From Deltaproteobacteria bacterium (GTDB taxonomy: Bacteria > JAEEML01), in assembly GCA_016283195.1 (NCBI GenBank), contig JAEEML010000145.1, positions 1-31,321 of the forward strand: a stretch of DNA of 31,321 nucleotides, given 5' to 3'. Below, in pieces: positions 23,558 to 31,321 of this stretch. The position numbers were made by a program, and so were the translations under genes. Each line of letters opens with the position of its first letter. The first letter of the stretch is position 1. Under the pieces are notes generated by a model. It was given only the letters and a program-made list of their open reading frames with translations, was not told the origin of the DNA and did not search any database.

Positions 23558-23563
23558 GGAAAA

Positions 23564-24541
23564 ATGCAAAAAAAGTTCTACCTATTGGCACTCATAATGT
23601 CGGCCATGTTTTTAAGCAGCTGTTGGGTTACCGCCGAACAAGGACGCCAGTTTCAAGCCGACCTCAATAGCGTGCGCGAACAAAACAACACCTTAAAACG
23701 CTTGCACGAAGAGGATTCTGCCCGTCTTTTAAGCCGCCTAAGTCTGCTCACCAAGCAGGCCGAGGCTCTGGAAATGCGCATTGATGAGCTGGATAAATCA
23801 GCCCATCGCGGAGCAGCGGATATCGGTATTGAAGTTGCGACAATTCGCCAGGATTTAGCGGCCTTAAGAGGCGAAATCGAGCTGACAAATTATAATCTTA
23901 GCCAGGTGGGCATTAAAGTTGAAAAGCTGGAAAGCGTTCCCCCACCGCCTCCTCCGCCGCCGGTTCAGCCGGAACCGGTAATAGAAAAAACCGAGCCGGT
24001 GGCAGTAGTCAAGAACGAGACTCCGGACAATAAAGCCGGTAAAGACTCTAAGAGTAAAGACAGCAAAGATAATAAAGCCGCCGCTGAGAAGGATAAAGAG
24101 AGTAAAGAAAAATCAAAAGAGGCCAAAGAGGCCGACAAAGCCAAGATTCCAGCCACCAAAGATGAGCTTTTAAACGAAGCCAAAAAAGCCCTCGCCGCCG
24201 GAGATCATGCTAAGGCGCTCACCAATTATCTCAAAGTGGCTCGGCAGTGGCCTAATGAACTTGGCGTAACCGACAGAGCTTTCTTCGGTGCCGGTTCGGC
24301 TTACGGCAAAAAAGGCGATCACCGCGCCGCTATTATGGAATTTAACAAAATTATCGAGCGTTTTCCCAAATCAAGCTATGTTGATGATGCGCTTCTCGGC
24401 ATCGGCAAATCCTTTATTGGCATGGGTTATAAAGATGACGCCAAAGCCTTTTTGGAAGAGCTCATAAACCGCCATCCCAAATCTCCGCTGGTATCCGAAG
24501 CCCGCAAGGCTCTTAAATCTATCGGCGGCGGCAAACGCTGA
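23564..24541 (+). CDS. CpoB/YbgF-like lipoprotein: coiled coil, charged linker, TPR
   Basis: 325 residues. Lipobox LSSC, lipidated Cys20, Trp at +2. Residues 27-125 form a coiled coil. Eight prolines (126-133) and a Lys/Glu/Asp/Ser-rich linker to about 198 follow. Residues 200-320 hold TPR-like repeats such as HRAAIMEFNKIIERFPKSSY (253-272), in the same order as CpoB (YbgF): coiled coil then three TPRs. CpoB is a soluble periplasmic protein that links peptidoglycan synthesis with Tol-Pal at division. The lipid anchor and the long charged linker differ from E. coli CpoB. The FtsB-like gene just downstream supports a divisional or envelope role. No tol/pal genes are in the window. Confidence 0.85.
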   Translation: MQKKFYLLALIMSAMFLSSCWVTAEQGRQFQADLNSVREQNNTLKRLHEEDSARLLSRLSLLTKQAEALEMRIDELDKSAHRGAADIGIEVATIRQDLAALRGEIELTNYNLSQVGIKVEKLESVPPPPPPPPVQPEPVIEKTEPVAVVKNETPDNKAGKDSKSKDSKDNKAAAEKDKESKEKSKEAKEADKAKIPATKDELLNEAKKALAAGDHAKALTNYLKVARQWPNELGVTDRAFFGAGSAYGKKGDHRAAIMEFNKIIERFPKSSYVDDALLGIGKSFIGMGYKDDAKAFLEELINRHPKSPLVSEARKALKSIGGGKR

Positions 24542-24637
24542 TAACCCGCACTTTCTTAGCTTATTCGGCAATTTTCCCAAAATTCTAATCGACACTGACC
24601 TTAAATGCGGTTATTATGCCCGCCGGCGGAGGAGCTT

Positions 24638-24928
24638 GTGAAAAAGTTGGTTATTATTTTCGGCATCGCCTTACTTATTGCCTTGGCGATGATTTTAGAT
24701 ATGCGCTTTAGCGCTAGTGGTCTAAACAAAATCAGCGAACTGGAAGCCCAAATTGCCACTTTAAAAGAGGGACAAGATGATTTGCGCAAGCAAATATACC
24801 TTCTGGAGGGGCAGCGCGACTCGCTCAGCAAAAACGGGGCAGCGCGAGAACAAGCCATACGCAACAATTTGGGCTATTTGCATGAAGACGAAGTGGTCGT
24901 TGACCTTGGCGGAGCAATAAACAAGTGA
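24638..24928 (+). CDS. FtsB/DivIC-like septum formation initiator
   Basis: 96 residues from a GTG at 24638, chosen because GGAGGA lies four bases upstream; an in-frame ATG at 24605 would add 11 residues with no ribosome site. A short basic N-terminus, one membrane helix (4-22), then a coiled coil (about 28-65). The conserved family ending follows: REQAIRNNLGYLHEDEVVVD, in which the Leu-Gly and Glu-Val residues match FtsB/DivIC. FtsB joins FtsL and FtsQ in the divisome and relays activation to FtsW-FtsI. The usual genomic neighbour eno is not present. The stop overlaps the GTG of the GGDEF gene by four bases. Confidence 0.88.
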   Translation: MKKLVIIFGIALLIALAMILDMRFSASGLNKISELEAQIATLKEGQDDLRKQIYLLEGQRDSLSKNGAAREQAIRNNLGYLHEDEVVVDLGGAINK

Positions 24929-27246
24929 CAGTTACTCTCTTCAATAATAAGTCGGCACAAAAAAATGAAGCTACTGATAGCTTAGATATTCCTCGTACTC
25001 CAAACACGGCGGAAGAAGAAAATTCAGGAGCAGAAAACCCTCCGGCGGAAGTTAGTGACGAAGAGCCGGCGGTGGCTCCGTCTGCCGTCGGTGTCCCCAA
25101 AGAGAAAGACAGCCTGCCTCTGCTCATCGGCCGCTATGGCGTCATGCTTTTTGCCACAGCTTTCATCACTCTGACCTTGGGCGGCATTATGACCGACGAA
25201 ATCTCATACGGCTGGCCTAAGATATTAACTTTCCTCATTATTTTTGTTCTATTTGCCTTTCGCCTTTATGAGCGTATTTATTTAAAACTCGGCCTTATGT
25301 TGTGGCCGGCCGATATTGAACTCTCGCTGCTCACTCTGGCTGTAGCCGAAACGCTCACTCTTATTTCCACCGATATATTGGGCAGCCTGGCCACCTGTAT
25401 TCCTCTCTTTGTCCTTATTTGCCTCGGCGCTTATCTCGATCTCGTGCCTCTCCTGGCGGTCACCGGAGCTTTTACTGTAGCCTCTATTCTGGGCCTGGCC
25501 ATATCCTGGCAGGGGGTGGAAAATTATACCTTTAGCGCCTTTCAGATTATTACCCCATGGCTGGCCGCCTTTAGCGGGCGCCTAATCCTCGGCGGGCGCA
25601 TCACGGCTCAAAAGCTGGCTTTTAAGAAAGCCAAAGAAGATTTTTGTCGCAATTTGCAGGAACAAGCCAAAAGTTATCGCCTGGATCCTAATTATAAACC
25701 GGCCCGCAAAAACGACATCCGCCAGGAAACCGGCGATGAGCAGCTAGCCCTTTTAACCGCCTCTGTAGCCGCGGTGAATGAGGGCATCACCAACTTGCTC
25801 AATTTGTCCTGGAGCAGCATAAAAAACGAGGCTGCTTCTCTCATCTTTTTTGAGCTGGAAGATCGCGACCTTATCGTGCGCCAAAGTCGCGGCCTTGATC
25901 CGAGCAATATTACCGAGCGCTGTTTTCCCATCAGCGAGGGGATTTTTTCTATTATAATGCGCAAGAAAAAGCCCACAACTTTGGAACCGCCCAATGGGCG
26001 CCTGCCCAATTTGCATTATTTAAAACGCCATAATTTTCACTCTATTATAGCTCTGCCGCTGGTAATTTACGAAGAGATTAAGGGGCTTGTGGTTATCCAT
26101 TCCGAAGCTAATACCATCAGCCAGTCAATAGCCGATACGGCTATGGCTCTCATAACCGAGCTGGAGCGCCTGGTAGAATTTGAAGGGCAGTTTAACGATA
26201 TATACAAACAGAGAATTATGTATATGACTTTGAGCAAATCGGCAGAAAATCTCAATAAAGTCATTGGATTACAGCCTGTTGCCGAAGTAGCGCTCCAAGC
26301 GGCCTGCGCCATTAGCGGAGCCGAATTTGCCGCTATTACCCTGCGTTTGCAAAGCAGTTCTAACGAAAAACCTTATGATCTCATTTTATCTTGCATTTCC
26401 AAATATTCCAATCACCTTGAAATTATAGGCAAAAAATTTTCTACCGGCACCGGGCTTGTAGATAGCGTTATCCGCCACTGCATGGCCTTGCCGGAGCAGC
26501 AAAAACTCTCTGCCAGACAAATCATCTTTAGCCCCACTATTGTGCTCAAAGAAATAAAAGCCGCCAGAATTTATCCCCTCCTTCATGGCAAAGAGGCCAT
26601 CGGCACTATGGTGGTCGGCTCGGCCAAAAGCGACTTTTTATCCATAGAAGCCAAAGGAATGCTGGGCATTATTGCCGAACAGGCAGCCACTTCGCTCGTC
26701 AATGCCCAGCTTTTTGAACAAATCGAACGCATGGCCACCACCGACGGCCTAACCGGCATCTTAAACCGCCGTGTTTTTCAGGAACAATTCACCAAAGTAC
26801 TCGACAGAGCCCAGCGGAATAAAAGAGCTTTTTGCCTAATGATTGCCGATATCGACCACTTCAAACGTGTCAACGATAAATACGGGCACCAAATGGGCGA
26901 CGAGGTACTAAGGCAAGTAGCCAGATGCTTACAAAACACCGCTCGCAAAACCGATATTGTGGCCCGCTACGGCGGTGAAGAATTTGCCATCATCATGGAA
27001 GATACCGACATTCCCGGAGCCTCAAGAATTGCCGAACGCATCCGCGCTAACGTGAGCAAACTAACTTTTCAATCCACCACCGGCCCCTTCCGCTGCACTC
27101 TCAGCATGGGCATTGCCAATTATCCGGACCATCAAAGGGAGCGCGAAAAAATCATCGGTGCCGCCGACGAAGCTCTTTATGTGGCCAAAAACAACGGCCG
27201 CAATCAGGTAATTATTTACGGCCAAAGAGTTGAAGCCAATGAATAA
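24925..27246 (+). CDS. Membrane diguanylate cyclase with two GAF-like regions
   Basis: 773 residues from a GTG that overlaps the previous stop (GTGA). Residues 1-60 are a charged cytoplasmic tail. About five to six membrane helices span 65-225. Two GAF-like sensory regions lie at about 275-415 and 440-597. The GGDEF domain runs from 600 to 768 and contains TDGLTGILNRRVF (606-618), the metal-binding DIDHFKRVND (642-651) and the active-site GGEEF (683-687). The inhibitory I-site R-x-x-D is intact at Arg674-Asp677, five residues before GGEEF, so product feedback is expected. It makes cyclic di-GMP from two GTP in the cytoplasm in response to an unknown signal. Translational coupling with the FtsB-like gene is unusual. 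Confidence 0.93.
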   Translation: MTVTLFNNKSAQKNEATDSLDIPRTPNTAEEENSGAENPPAEVSDEEPAVAPSAVGVPKEKDSLPLLIGRYGVMLFATAFITLTLGGIMTDEISYGWPKILTFLIIFVLFAFRLYERIYLKLGLMLWPADIELSLLTLAVAETLTLISTDILGSLATCIPLFVLICLGAYLDLVPLLAVTGAFTVASILGLAISWQGVENYTFSAFQIITPWLAAFSGRLILGGRITAQKLAFKKAKEDFCRNLQEQAKSYRLDPNYKPARKNDIRQETGDEQLALLTASVAAVNEGITNLLNLSWSSIKNEAASLIFFELEDRDLIVRQSRGLDPSNITERCFPISEGIFSIIMRKKKPTTLEPPNGRLPNLHYLKRHNFHSIIALPLVIYEEIKGLVVIHSEANTISQSIADTAMALITELERLVEFEGQFNDIYKQRIMYMTLSKSAENLNKVIGLQPVAEVALQAACAISGAEFAAITLRLQSSSNEKPYDLILSCISKYSNHLEIIGKKFSTGTGLVDSVIRHCMALPEQQKLSARQIIFSPTIVLKEIKAARIYPLLHGKEAIGTMVVGSAKSDFLSIEAKGMLGIIAEQAATSLVNAQLFEQIERMATTDGLTGILNRRVFQEQFTKVLDRAQRNKRAFCLMIADIDHFKRVNDKYGHQMGDEVLRQVARCLQNTARKTDIVARYGGEEFAIIMEDTDIPGASRIAERIRANVSKLTFQSTTGPFRCTLSMGIANYPDHQREREKIIGAADEALYVAKNNGRNQVIIYGQRVEANE

Positions 27247-27742
27247 ACATTCTTCTTTGCTACTCGCCCTGCTTTTTTCTCTCTTTAGCCTTTCTGCCTG
27301 TTATCAGCATGTAGCTATTGCCGTTAAACCGGCTGAAACTGCGACAATTCTGACCGAATATCAGGAAAAAGCCCTACTGCTTATCTTTTATCGCACTACC
27401 TGCCCCTGGTGCCTAAAAGAGCTTAGCGAGTTACCGGCATTAAAAGAGCAATTTACTGGTAATAATCGTGTTGAATTTATAGGCTTTTCGCTTGATAGGT
27501 CTATGGATGACTTAGATTATTTTGTCGCTAAAAACACTTTGCCGTTTGCTCCGTATTGGCTGGATTTTACTACAGCTGATGAACTACTGGATGGTTTTAA
27601 TGAGCTTGGCATAACCCTGCCCACGCGCTTTGGTGTCCCCCTGCTGATTATTCTTGACACCGAGCATCGGCAGCAGGCCACTCTTCTGGGCTACCATACA
27701 AAAGAGGCCATAAGCGACGCCTTAAGTGACATATTACCATAA
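27239..27742 (+). CDS. Thioredoxin-fold lipoprotein with CPWC active site
   Basis: 167 residues from the ATG at 27239, which lies inside the end of the GGDEF gene (eight-base overlap); a TTG nine bases earlier is less likely. Lipobox LSAC, lipidated Cys21, Tyr at +2. LLLIFYRTTCPWCLKELSEL (47-66) is the first strand and active site of a TlpA/AhpC-TSA-type thioredoxin fold, with Cys55 and Cys58 as the redox pair. A cis-Pro-like VPLLIILD follows near residue 138. Probably a membrane-tethered periplasmic thiol reductase or oxidase. It could serve disulfide-rich exported proteins such as the one at 8654, but that link is speculative. Confidence 0.87.
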   Translation: MNKHSSLLLALLFSLFSLSACYQHVAIAVKPAETATILTEYQEKALLLIFYRTTCPWCLKELSELPALKEQFTGNNRVEFIGFSLDRSMDDLDYFVAKNTLPFAPYWLDFTTADELLDGFNELGITLPTRFGVPLLIILDTEHRQQATLLGYHTKEAISDALSDILP

Positions 27743-27749
27743 TTGGATA

Positions 27750-27777
27750 TTGTCTTTTTTTCACCTTGTGCTATATA
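27750..27777 (+). promoter_or_regulatory. Predicted promoter of the ferredoxin gene
   Basis: TTGTCT (27750-27755), a 16-base spacer and TATATA (27772-27777). It would start transcription about 50 bases before the ferredoxin ATG, implying the ferredoxin can be expressed separately from the upstream cluster. Confidence 0.45.
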
Positions 27778-27832
27778 GCGCTCTTTATAAACGGCTTTGC
27801 TTGCCGCTTTGCTTAAAAAAAGGAGCTTTAAA

Positions 27833-28006
27833 ATGGTTATGGAAATTAATGACAATTGTGTTTCTTGTGGTGCCTGCGAGGGCGAGTGCGCTTTTGATGC
27901 TATTTATATGGGCGATTCACAATATCATATCGACCAAGAAAAATGCACCGGCTGTGGCGCCTGTACTGAGGCCTGTCCTTCAGACGCTATCCATCCCAAA
28001 GATTGA
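27833..28006 (+). CDS. Small 2[4Fe-4S] ferredoxin
   Basis: 57 residues from the ATG at 27833, which has AGGAG seven bases upstream; a frame open 36 bases further has none. Two classical cluster motifs C-x2-C-x2-C-x3-C: Cys9, 12, 15, 19 and Cys38, 41, 44, 48, the last Cys of each followed by Pro or Ala and then a DAI turn. Length and spacing match clostridial-type bacterial ferredoxins, low-potential cytoplasmic electron carriers found mainly in anaerobes or in housekeeping redox steps. It could supply electrons to IspH, the 4Fe-4S enzyme encoded 17 bases away in the convergent direction; that is inference from position only. Confidence 0.95.
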   Translation: MVMEINDNCVSCGACEGECAFDAIYMGDSQYHIDQEKCTGCGACTEACPSDAIHPKD

Positions 28007-28023
28007 TAGCTAAAAAAGCGCCT

Positions 28024-28905
28024 CTAAACTTCCTCGTAATTTATCGTATATTTTTCTTCAATTTTTCCAATAATTTCACGCACTATAGAGAGCGGCGTAG
28101 AAGAGCCGGCCGTAATACCTACACGCCTGATATGGGGCTTAAATTCTTTAAGCTGCCCCACTTCGTCCAGCTGAATAGTGGCTACTTTAGCCCGGCATAT
28201 ATCGGCCAAATGGCAGCTATTAGCACTGACTTGGCTCCCGACAACCAGCATTAAATCAACTATTTCCGCCATTTTGCCGGCTTCTGCCTGGCGTTTTTCC
28301 ACTGCATTGCAGCGCAAATCAAAAGATCTAACATCGTCAAAACAGGCGGCAAGCTCGGCAAGAGCTGCCTTAAAAGTTGCTTCGGTAATAGTAGATTGCG
28401 TAACTATGGAAACAGGTGTCTCTCGCCCCCAAGAAGGCAGGGGCTGATGAGCTAAAAAGGCAGATGAAATATTAGAAGAGCAACTCAAAATGCCTTGTAC
28501 TTCCGGATGTCCGGCGCTACCAATGCAGATAACCCGCCGGCCCTCTGCCGATTCGGCCGCCGCCCGCTCGCGAATACGCGCCACCAGCGGACAAGTGGCA
28601 TCTAAAAGTTTAATCCCGGCAGCTAAAGCTCGCTCCAAAACAGGGCGTTGCTCACCATGGGCACGGATAACCAAAAGAGCCTTTTGTGGATTAGCTATTT
28701 CACCAATATCATTAATTATTTTTAGGCCCTTCTCTTCAAGTTCATGCACTAGGCGCGTATTATGAATCGGCCAGCCCAGGCCAAAAATAGTTTGCCCATC
28801 TTCCGCCGCCCGCTCAAGTGCTTCACTGATAAGTTTTATAACTCTGGTCACGCCAAAGCAAAAACCGGCCTGCCTGGCCACAATCAATGTGAGTGGGGGC
28901 TTCAA
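28024..28905 (-). CDS. ispH: 4-hydroxy-3-methylbut-2-enyl diphosphate reductase
   Basis: 293 residues from a TTG at 28905 that overlaps the previous stop (TTGA), with AGGGA six bases upstream. IspH motifs: GFCFGV with Cys16, HN at 48-49, RAHG (81-84), DATCPLV with Cys105, GHPEVQG (132-138) with catalytic Glu135, TQST (169-172), LRCNA with Cys199, and GITAGSSTP (263-271). The three Cys bind the 4Fe-4S cluster. It carries out the last step of the MEP pathway, reducing HMBPP to IPP and DMAPP. Last gene of a tight set with the deoxynucleoside kinase and a membrane protein. Confidence 0.97.
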   Translation of the reverse strand: MKPPLTLIVARQAGFCFGVTRVIKLISEALERAAEDGQTIFGLGWPIHNTRLVHELEEKGLKIINDIGEIANPQKALLVIRAHGEQRPVLERALAAGIKLLDATCPLVARIRERAAAESAEGRRVICIGSAGHPEVQGILSCSSNISSAFLAHQPLPSWGRETPVSIVTQSTITEATFKAALAELAACFDDVRSFDLRCNAVEKRQAEAGKMAEIVDLMLVVGSQVSANSCHLADICRAKVATIQLDEVGQLKEFKPHIRRVGITAGSSTPLSIVREIIGKIEEKYTINYEEV

Positions 28906-29519
28906 AGGTATTTCCCTATAGCTTGCAAGACATCAAGGCGGTCAATAAAGTCTGTCACATAATCCATGTGATCAGTCTCTACAATAAGTTTTTCGCTTTT
29001 ATCCCAATTAGTTATCCACTCTTCATAAAGATTATTGAGTGTTTTAAGATAAGAAACGGGAATAGACTGCTCTTCCGGGCGTGCTCTAAGCGCGATGCGC
29101 CGCCGCAAAGTCGGCACACTGGCTCGCAAATAGATTAGTAAATCCGGCGGATTAAGCGTGCTGATAATGCTTTCGTAAAGGTCGCGATAAACCTTATAAT
29201 CTCTAGTCAAAAGGCAACGCTTACGGTGCAAATTTTGGGCAAAAATCTCGGCATCCTCATAAATAGTACGGTCCTGAATAACCGTGCGGGTAGTTACCGC
29301 TTTTTGTAACTCCTGATGAATGCGAAATTTATAAGTCAAAAAATAAACCTGGCTCTGAAAAGCCCAGCGCCGCATATCGGCATAAAAATCCTTTAAATAT
29401 GGGTTGGTATCATTGGGCTCAAAGTAGGGTTCAATGTGATAGTAATCGCAGAGAATTTTTACCAGAGTACTCTTCCCGCAACCAATATTTCCGGCAATAG
29501 CTATATATCGTGGTTCCAT
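28902..29519 (-). CDS. Deoxynucleoside kinase
   Basis: 205 residues. P-loop GNIGCGKST (10-18), catalytic Glu34 in YFEPND, substrate-binding DRTIYED (83-89) in place of the DRS motif, and an Arg-rich lid RRRIALRARPEEQ near 134-146. This matches the dCK/dGK family rather than bacterial thymidine kinase type 2. It phosphorylates deoxynucleosides to monophosphates in the cytoplasm (nucleotide salvage); whether dA, dG or dC is preferred cannot be read. The gene lies 18 bases after the preceding membrane-protein gene and overlaps ispH by four bases, so all three are likely one operon. Confidence 0.93.
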   Translation of the reverse strand: MEPRYIAIAGNIGCGKSTLVKILCDYYHIEPYFEPNDTNPYLKDFYADMRRWAFQSQVYFLTYKFRIHQELQKAVTTRTVIQDRTIYEDAEIFAQNLHRKRCLLTRDYKVYRDLYESIISTLNPPDLLIYLRASVPTLRRRIALRARPEEQSIPVSYLKTLNNLYEEWITNWDKSEKLIVETDHMDYVTDFIDRLDVLQAIGKYL

Positions 29520-29537
29520 AAATTTACCTTAATTATT

Positions 29538-30479
29538 TCAAAGAGATCCAGGACTTCTTGGCAATTCTTCGTTAGGAGCAGGCGCTGACGCTCCTGCTTC
29601 AAGGGCTTTTGGCTGCTCTTCATCTTTAGGCGGCTGTTCTTCGCTGCTATTTGCTTCAGGCTCCTGAGGAGCATCCGGTGCAGCCTGAACCGGCGGGGCA
29701 GATTCTACCTCTTGCTCTTCTGCAGGAGAAACCGGCTTTGTTTCCACAGCAGCAACCGGCGGTTCTTCTTTAAGAGCAGGTATAGGGGCCGGCAGGTCAA
29801 AAGCCTCAAGAGCTGCCGCCGGAGCGTGTTTTTGGCCCAAACGGCGATAAGCATCAAGGCGCTTATCAATTTCAATAATCCATTTTTCGGCTTCTTTATG
29901 TTTGGAGCCGCCAAGTTCTCCGGCTAATTTGAATGACTTAAGCGCTTTGGCTAAATCATCAAAAGCCATTTTTACCAGGCGCTCACCATCAATATAGGCC
30001 AGCTCGCCGCGGAGCCCTTTAAGCTCTTTTTGTTGATCATCGCTAAGCCCGGAAAGGCGGCGCGCTCTATCAACATAATAAATGGCTTTATCAAAAGCTT
30101 TGGCCTCTTTTTCGGCCATACTTTTTTTAGTCCAGGAGCTCAGGAGGCCAAAAAGGCGGCGGTTGAGCTCCCCTAAATTGCTATATGTGCTCTTTTCCGG
30201 CAAAATCTCGCCGGCCGGGATATTTAGCGGAGCATATTGCTCATAAAGTGTGCCATCGGCTGGAACAAAGGCTTTGGAGCCCACGGGCAAAAATAGCCCC
30301 TGCTCAATAACAAGCTGGCCATCCTTGGCGTAAAGGTAATAGCGCTGGCTATTAATAACCGACAAAAGATAGACAATAACGCCGCCTAAAAGCAGCACCA
30401 GAATCAGTACCAAACAGCCGTTGATGCCCCGTTTTCCGCCACTTTTGCCGCTTTGACTGGTTTCTTCATTCGTTGCCAT
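29538..30479 (-). CDS. Membrane-anchored protein with helical domain and Pro/Glu-rich tail
   Basis: 313 residues with GGGAGG five bases before the ATG. A Ser/Gly/Lys-rich cytoplasmic start is followed by one membrane helix (23-43), a small beta region (46-95) with YYLYAKDGQLVIEQG and FVPADGTLYEQYAPLNI, and a helical, TPR-like region (about 105-220). The last 90 residues are a Pro/Glu/Ala-rich disordered tail. The single N-terminal anchor places the bulk outside the cytoplasm. I recognise no family. It heads a probable operon with the deoxynucleoside kinase and ispH; TATAAA on minus about 30 bases upstream of the ATG may be its -10 box. Confidence 0.8.
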   Translation of the reverse strand: MATNEETSQSGKSGGKRGINGCLVLILVLLLGGVIVYLLSVINSQRYYLYAKDGQLVIEQGLFLPVGSKAFVPADGTLYEQYAPLNIPAGEILPEKSTYSNLGELNRRLFGLLSSWTKKSMAEKEAKAFDKAIYYVDRARRLSGLSDDQQKELKGLRGELAYIDGERLVKMAFDDLAKALKSFKLAGELGGSKHKEAEKWIIEIDKRLDAYRRLGQKHAPAAALEAFDLPAPIPALKEEPPVAAVETKPVSPAEEQEVESAPPVQAAPDAPQEPEANSSEEQPPKDEEQPKALEAGASAPAPNEELPRSPGSL

Positions 30480-30546
30480 AAACGCCTCCCGCCAATACTT
30501 TTATAGGTATAGCAAGAATGTTTTCATTTTACCAGAGAGGAAGTTT

Positions 30547-31321
30547 TTAGTCATCCTCACGCAGGCTGCGCGGCCTTAAAGCGCCGGATAGAACTCTTTT
30601 GCGCAGGCGAATAATAGCCGGGGTAACTTCCACCATTTCATCATCTTTTATCCACTCTAAAGCACGCTCCAAAGGCATGGCTCTTGGCGGAGAAAGAATG
30701 CAGTTTTCATCTTTACCGGCAGCGCGCAGGTTGGTGAGTTTCTTGGGGCGCACCGGGTTAACATTCAGATCGTTCTCGCGGCAGTGCTCGCCTATTATCA
30801 TACCCTCGTAAACTTCGGTATTGGCACCTATAAAGAGAGTACCGCGCGGTTGCAGATGGAAGAGAGCATAGGCGGTGGTATCACCGAGGCGATCGGCGAC
30901 AATGGCGCCAAAACTGCGCTGAGCAATAGGCCCGGCCCAGGGCATCCAACCATCAACAATGCTGTGCAAAAGTGCCGTACCTCTGGTGGTGGTCAAAAGC
31001 TGGTTGCGCAAACCAAAGAGGCCGCGAGTAGGAATGCGATATTCAAGGCGCATCCGCGAGCCCTCCTGGCGCTGATCAAGCATAGTAGAGCGGCGACGCC
31101 CCACCACTTCGGTAACCGCGCCCATATATTCCGGCGGAATATCAATAACTATGCGTTCAACAGGCTCCTCGAGCCCGTTTGGCCCCATGCGCGTTACAAC
31201 TTGCGGGCTACGCACACAGAGTTCATAGCCTTCACGGCGCAAATTTTCAATAAGCACAGCCAGTTGCAGTTCGCCGCGGCCAAGTACGTTAAATTGATCC
31301 GGCGCCTCGCCGTCTTCCACA
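30547..31321 (-). CDS. typA: GTPase TypA/BipA, C-terminal part (5' end outside window)
   Basis: The last 257 residues of TypA, with the start and GTPase domain beyond the right edge. The first visible part, DQFNVLGRGELQLAVLIENL, belongs to the EF-G-like domain III. Domain V follows, with PPEYMGAVTEVVGRRR and RGLFGLRNQLLT. The family-specific C-terminal domain includes GTLFIGANTEVYEGMIIGEH, the basic VRPKKLTNLRAAGKDE, and the typical ending around ALEWIKDDEMVEVTP. TypA is a ribosome-associated translational GTPase that assists 50S assembly and stress growth, notably at low temperature. The basic tail RKRVLSGALRPRSL is normal. 67 bases separate it from the next gene on the same strand. Confidence 0.96.
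   Translation of the reverse strand, partial: VEDGEAPDQFNVLGRGELQLAVLIENLRREGYELCVRSPQVVTRMGPNGLEEPVERIVIDIPPEYMGAVTEVVGRRRSTMLDQRQEGSRMRLEYRIPTRGLFGLRNQLLTTTRGTALLHSIVDGWMPWAGPIAQRSFGAIVADRLGDTTAYALFHLQPRGTLFIGANTEVYEGMIIGEHCRENDLNVNPVRPKKLTNLRAAGKDENCILSPPRAMPLERALEWIKDDEMVEVTPAIIRLRKRVLSGALRPRSLREDD

Noticed and set aside
24605-24637. ATG start for the FtsB-like gene
   Set aside because: No ribosome site, and it adds residues before the basic start of the membrane helix; the GTG at 24638 has GGAGGA at the right distance.

Overview
This window reads as a chromosomal stretch from a Gram-negative (diderm) bacterium of roughly mid-40s to 50 % GC by eye. Seven proteins carry a lipobox, none with Asp at +2, which by the E. 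coli rule points to an outer membrane. The MEP isoprenoid pathway (IspH), FtsB, TypA/BipA, RimM and Nth are ordinary bacterial housekeeping genes. A secreted lipoprotein built from six-cysteine modules, a GH57/DUF3536-type hydrolase and many lipoproteins of unknown function are reminiscent of Myxococcota, Bradymonadota and related former Deltaproteobacteria. That placement is inference; there is no rRNA or other strong marker here. I see no phage, IS element, CRISPR array or tRNA.

Layout. 1-4492 (minus) holds the first 1497 residues of a giant beta-rich protein that runs off the left edge. 4619-5986 (minus) is an HEVSH zinc-metallopeptidase-like protein. Both lack a signal peptide and begin with a similar short leader and Ala/Pro/Lys linker. 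6297-8465 (minus) is an OPT-family oligopeptide transporter, divergent from a cysteine-rich lipoprotein (8654-10387); their two promoters overlap at the -35 boxes. Then come a HEAT-like lipoprotein, a DMT-like membrane protein and rimM, all on plus. A GH57-type enzyme on minus is divergent from a compact three-gene exported-protein operon at 14874-17997: a HEAT-like lipoprotein, a Gly-Gly-X (collagen or polyglycine-II-like) lipoprotein and a small secreted protein. A DedA protein, a membrane zinc-ribbon protein, an unknown 391-residue protein and nth follow.

From 21152 to 28006 there is a mostly envelope-related plus-strand series: an Lnb/DUF4105-like candidate lipoprotein N-acyltransferase, a HEAT plus FlgO/CsgG-like lipoprotein, a CpoB-like coiled-coil/TPR lipoprotein, an FtsB-like divisome protein, a diguanylate cyclase with two GAF-like regions, a thioredoxin-fold lipoprotein and an 8Fe-8S ferredoxin. 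The right end, on minus, has the beginning-truncated typA/bipA, then a tightly packed set of a membrane-anchored unknown protein, a deoxynucleoside kinase and ispH.

Common thread: the window is dominated by envelope lipoproteins and includes a candidate enzyme for finishing lipoproteins. The most novel-looking items are the signal-less giant/metallopeptidase pair with shared leader, the alternating Cys modules, the GGX-lipoprotein operon and the Lnb-like gene with paired leader hairpins.
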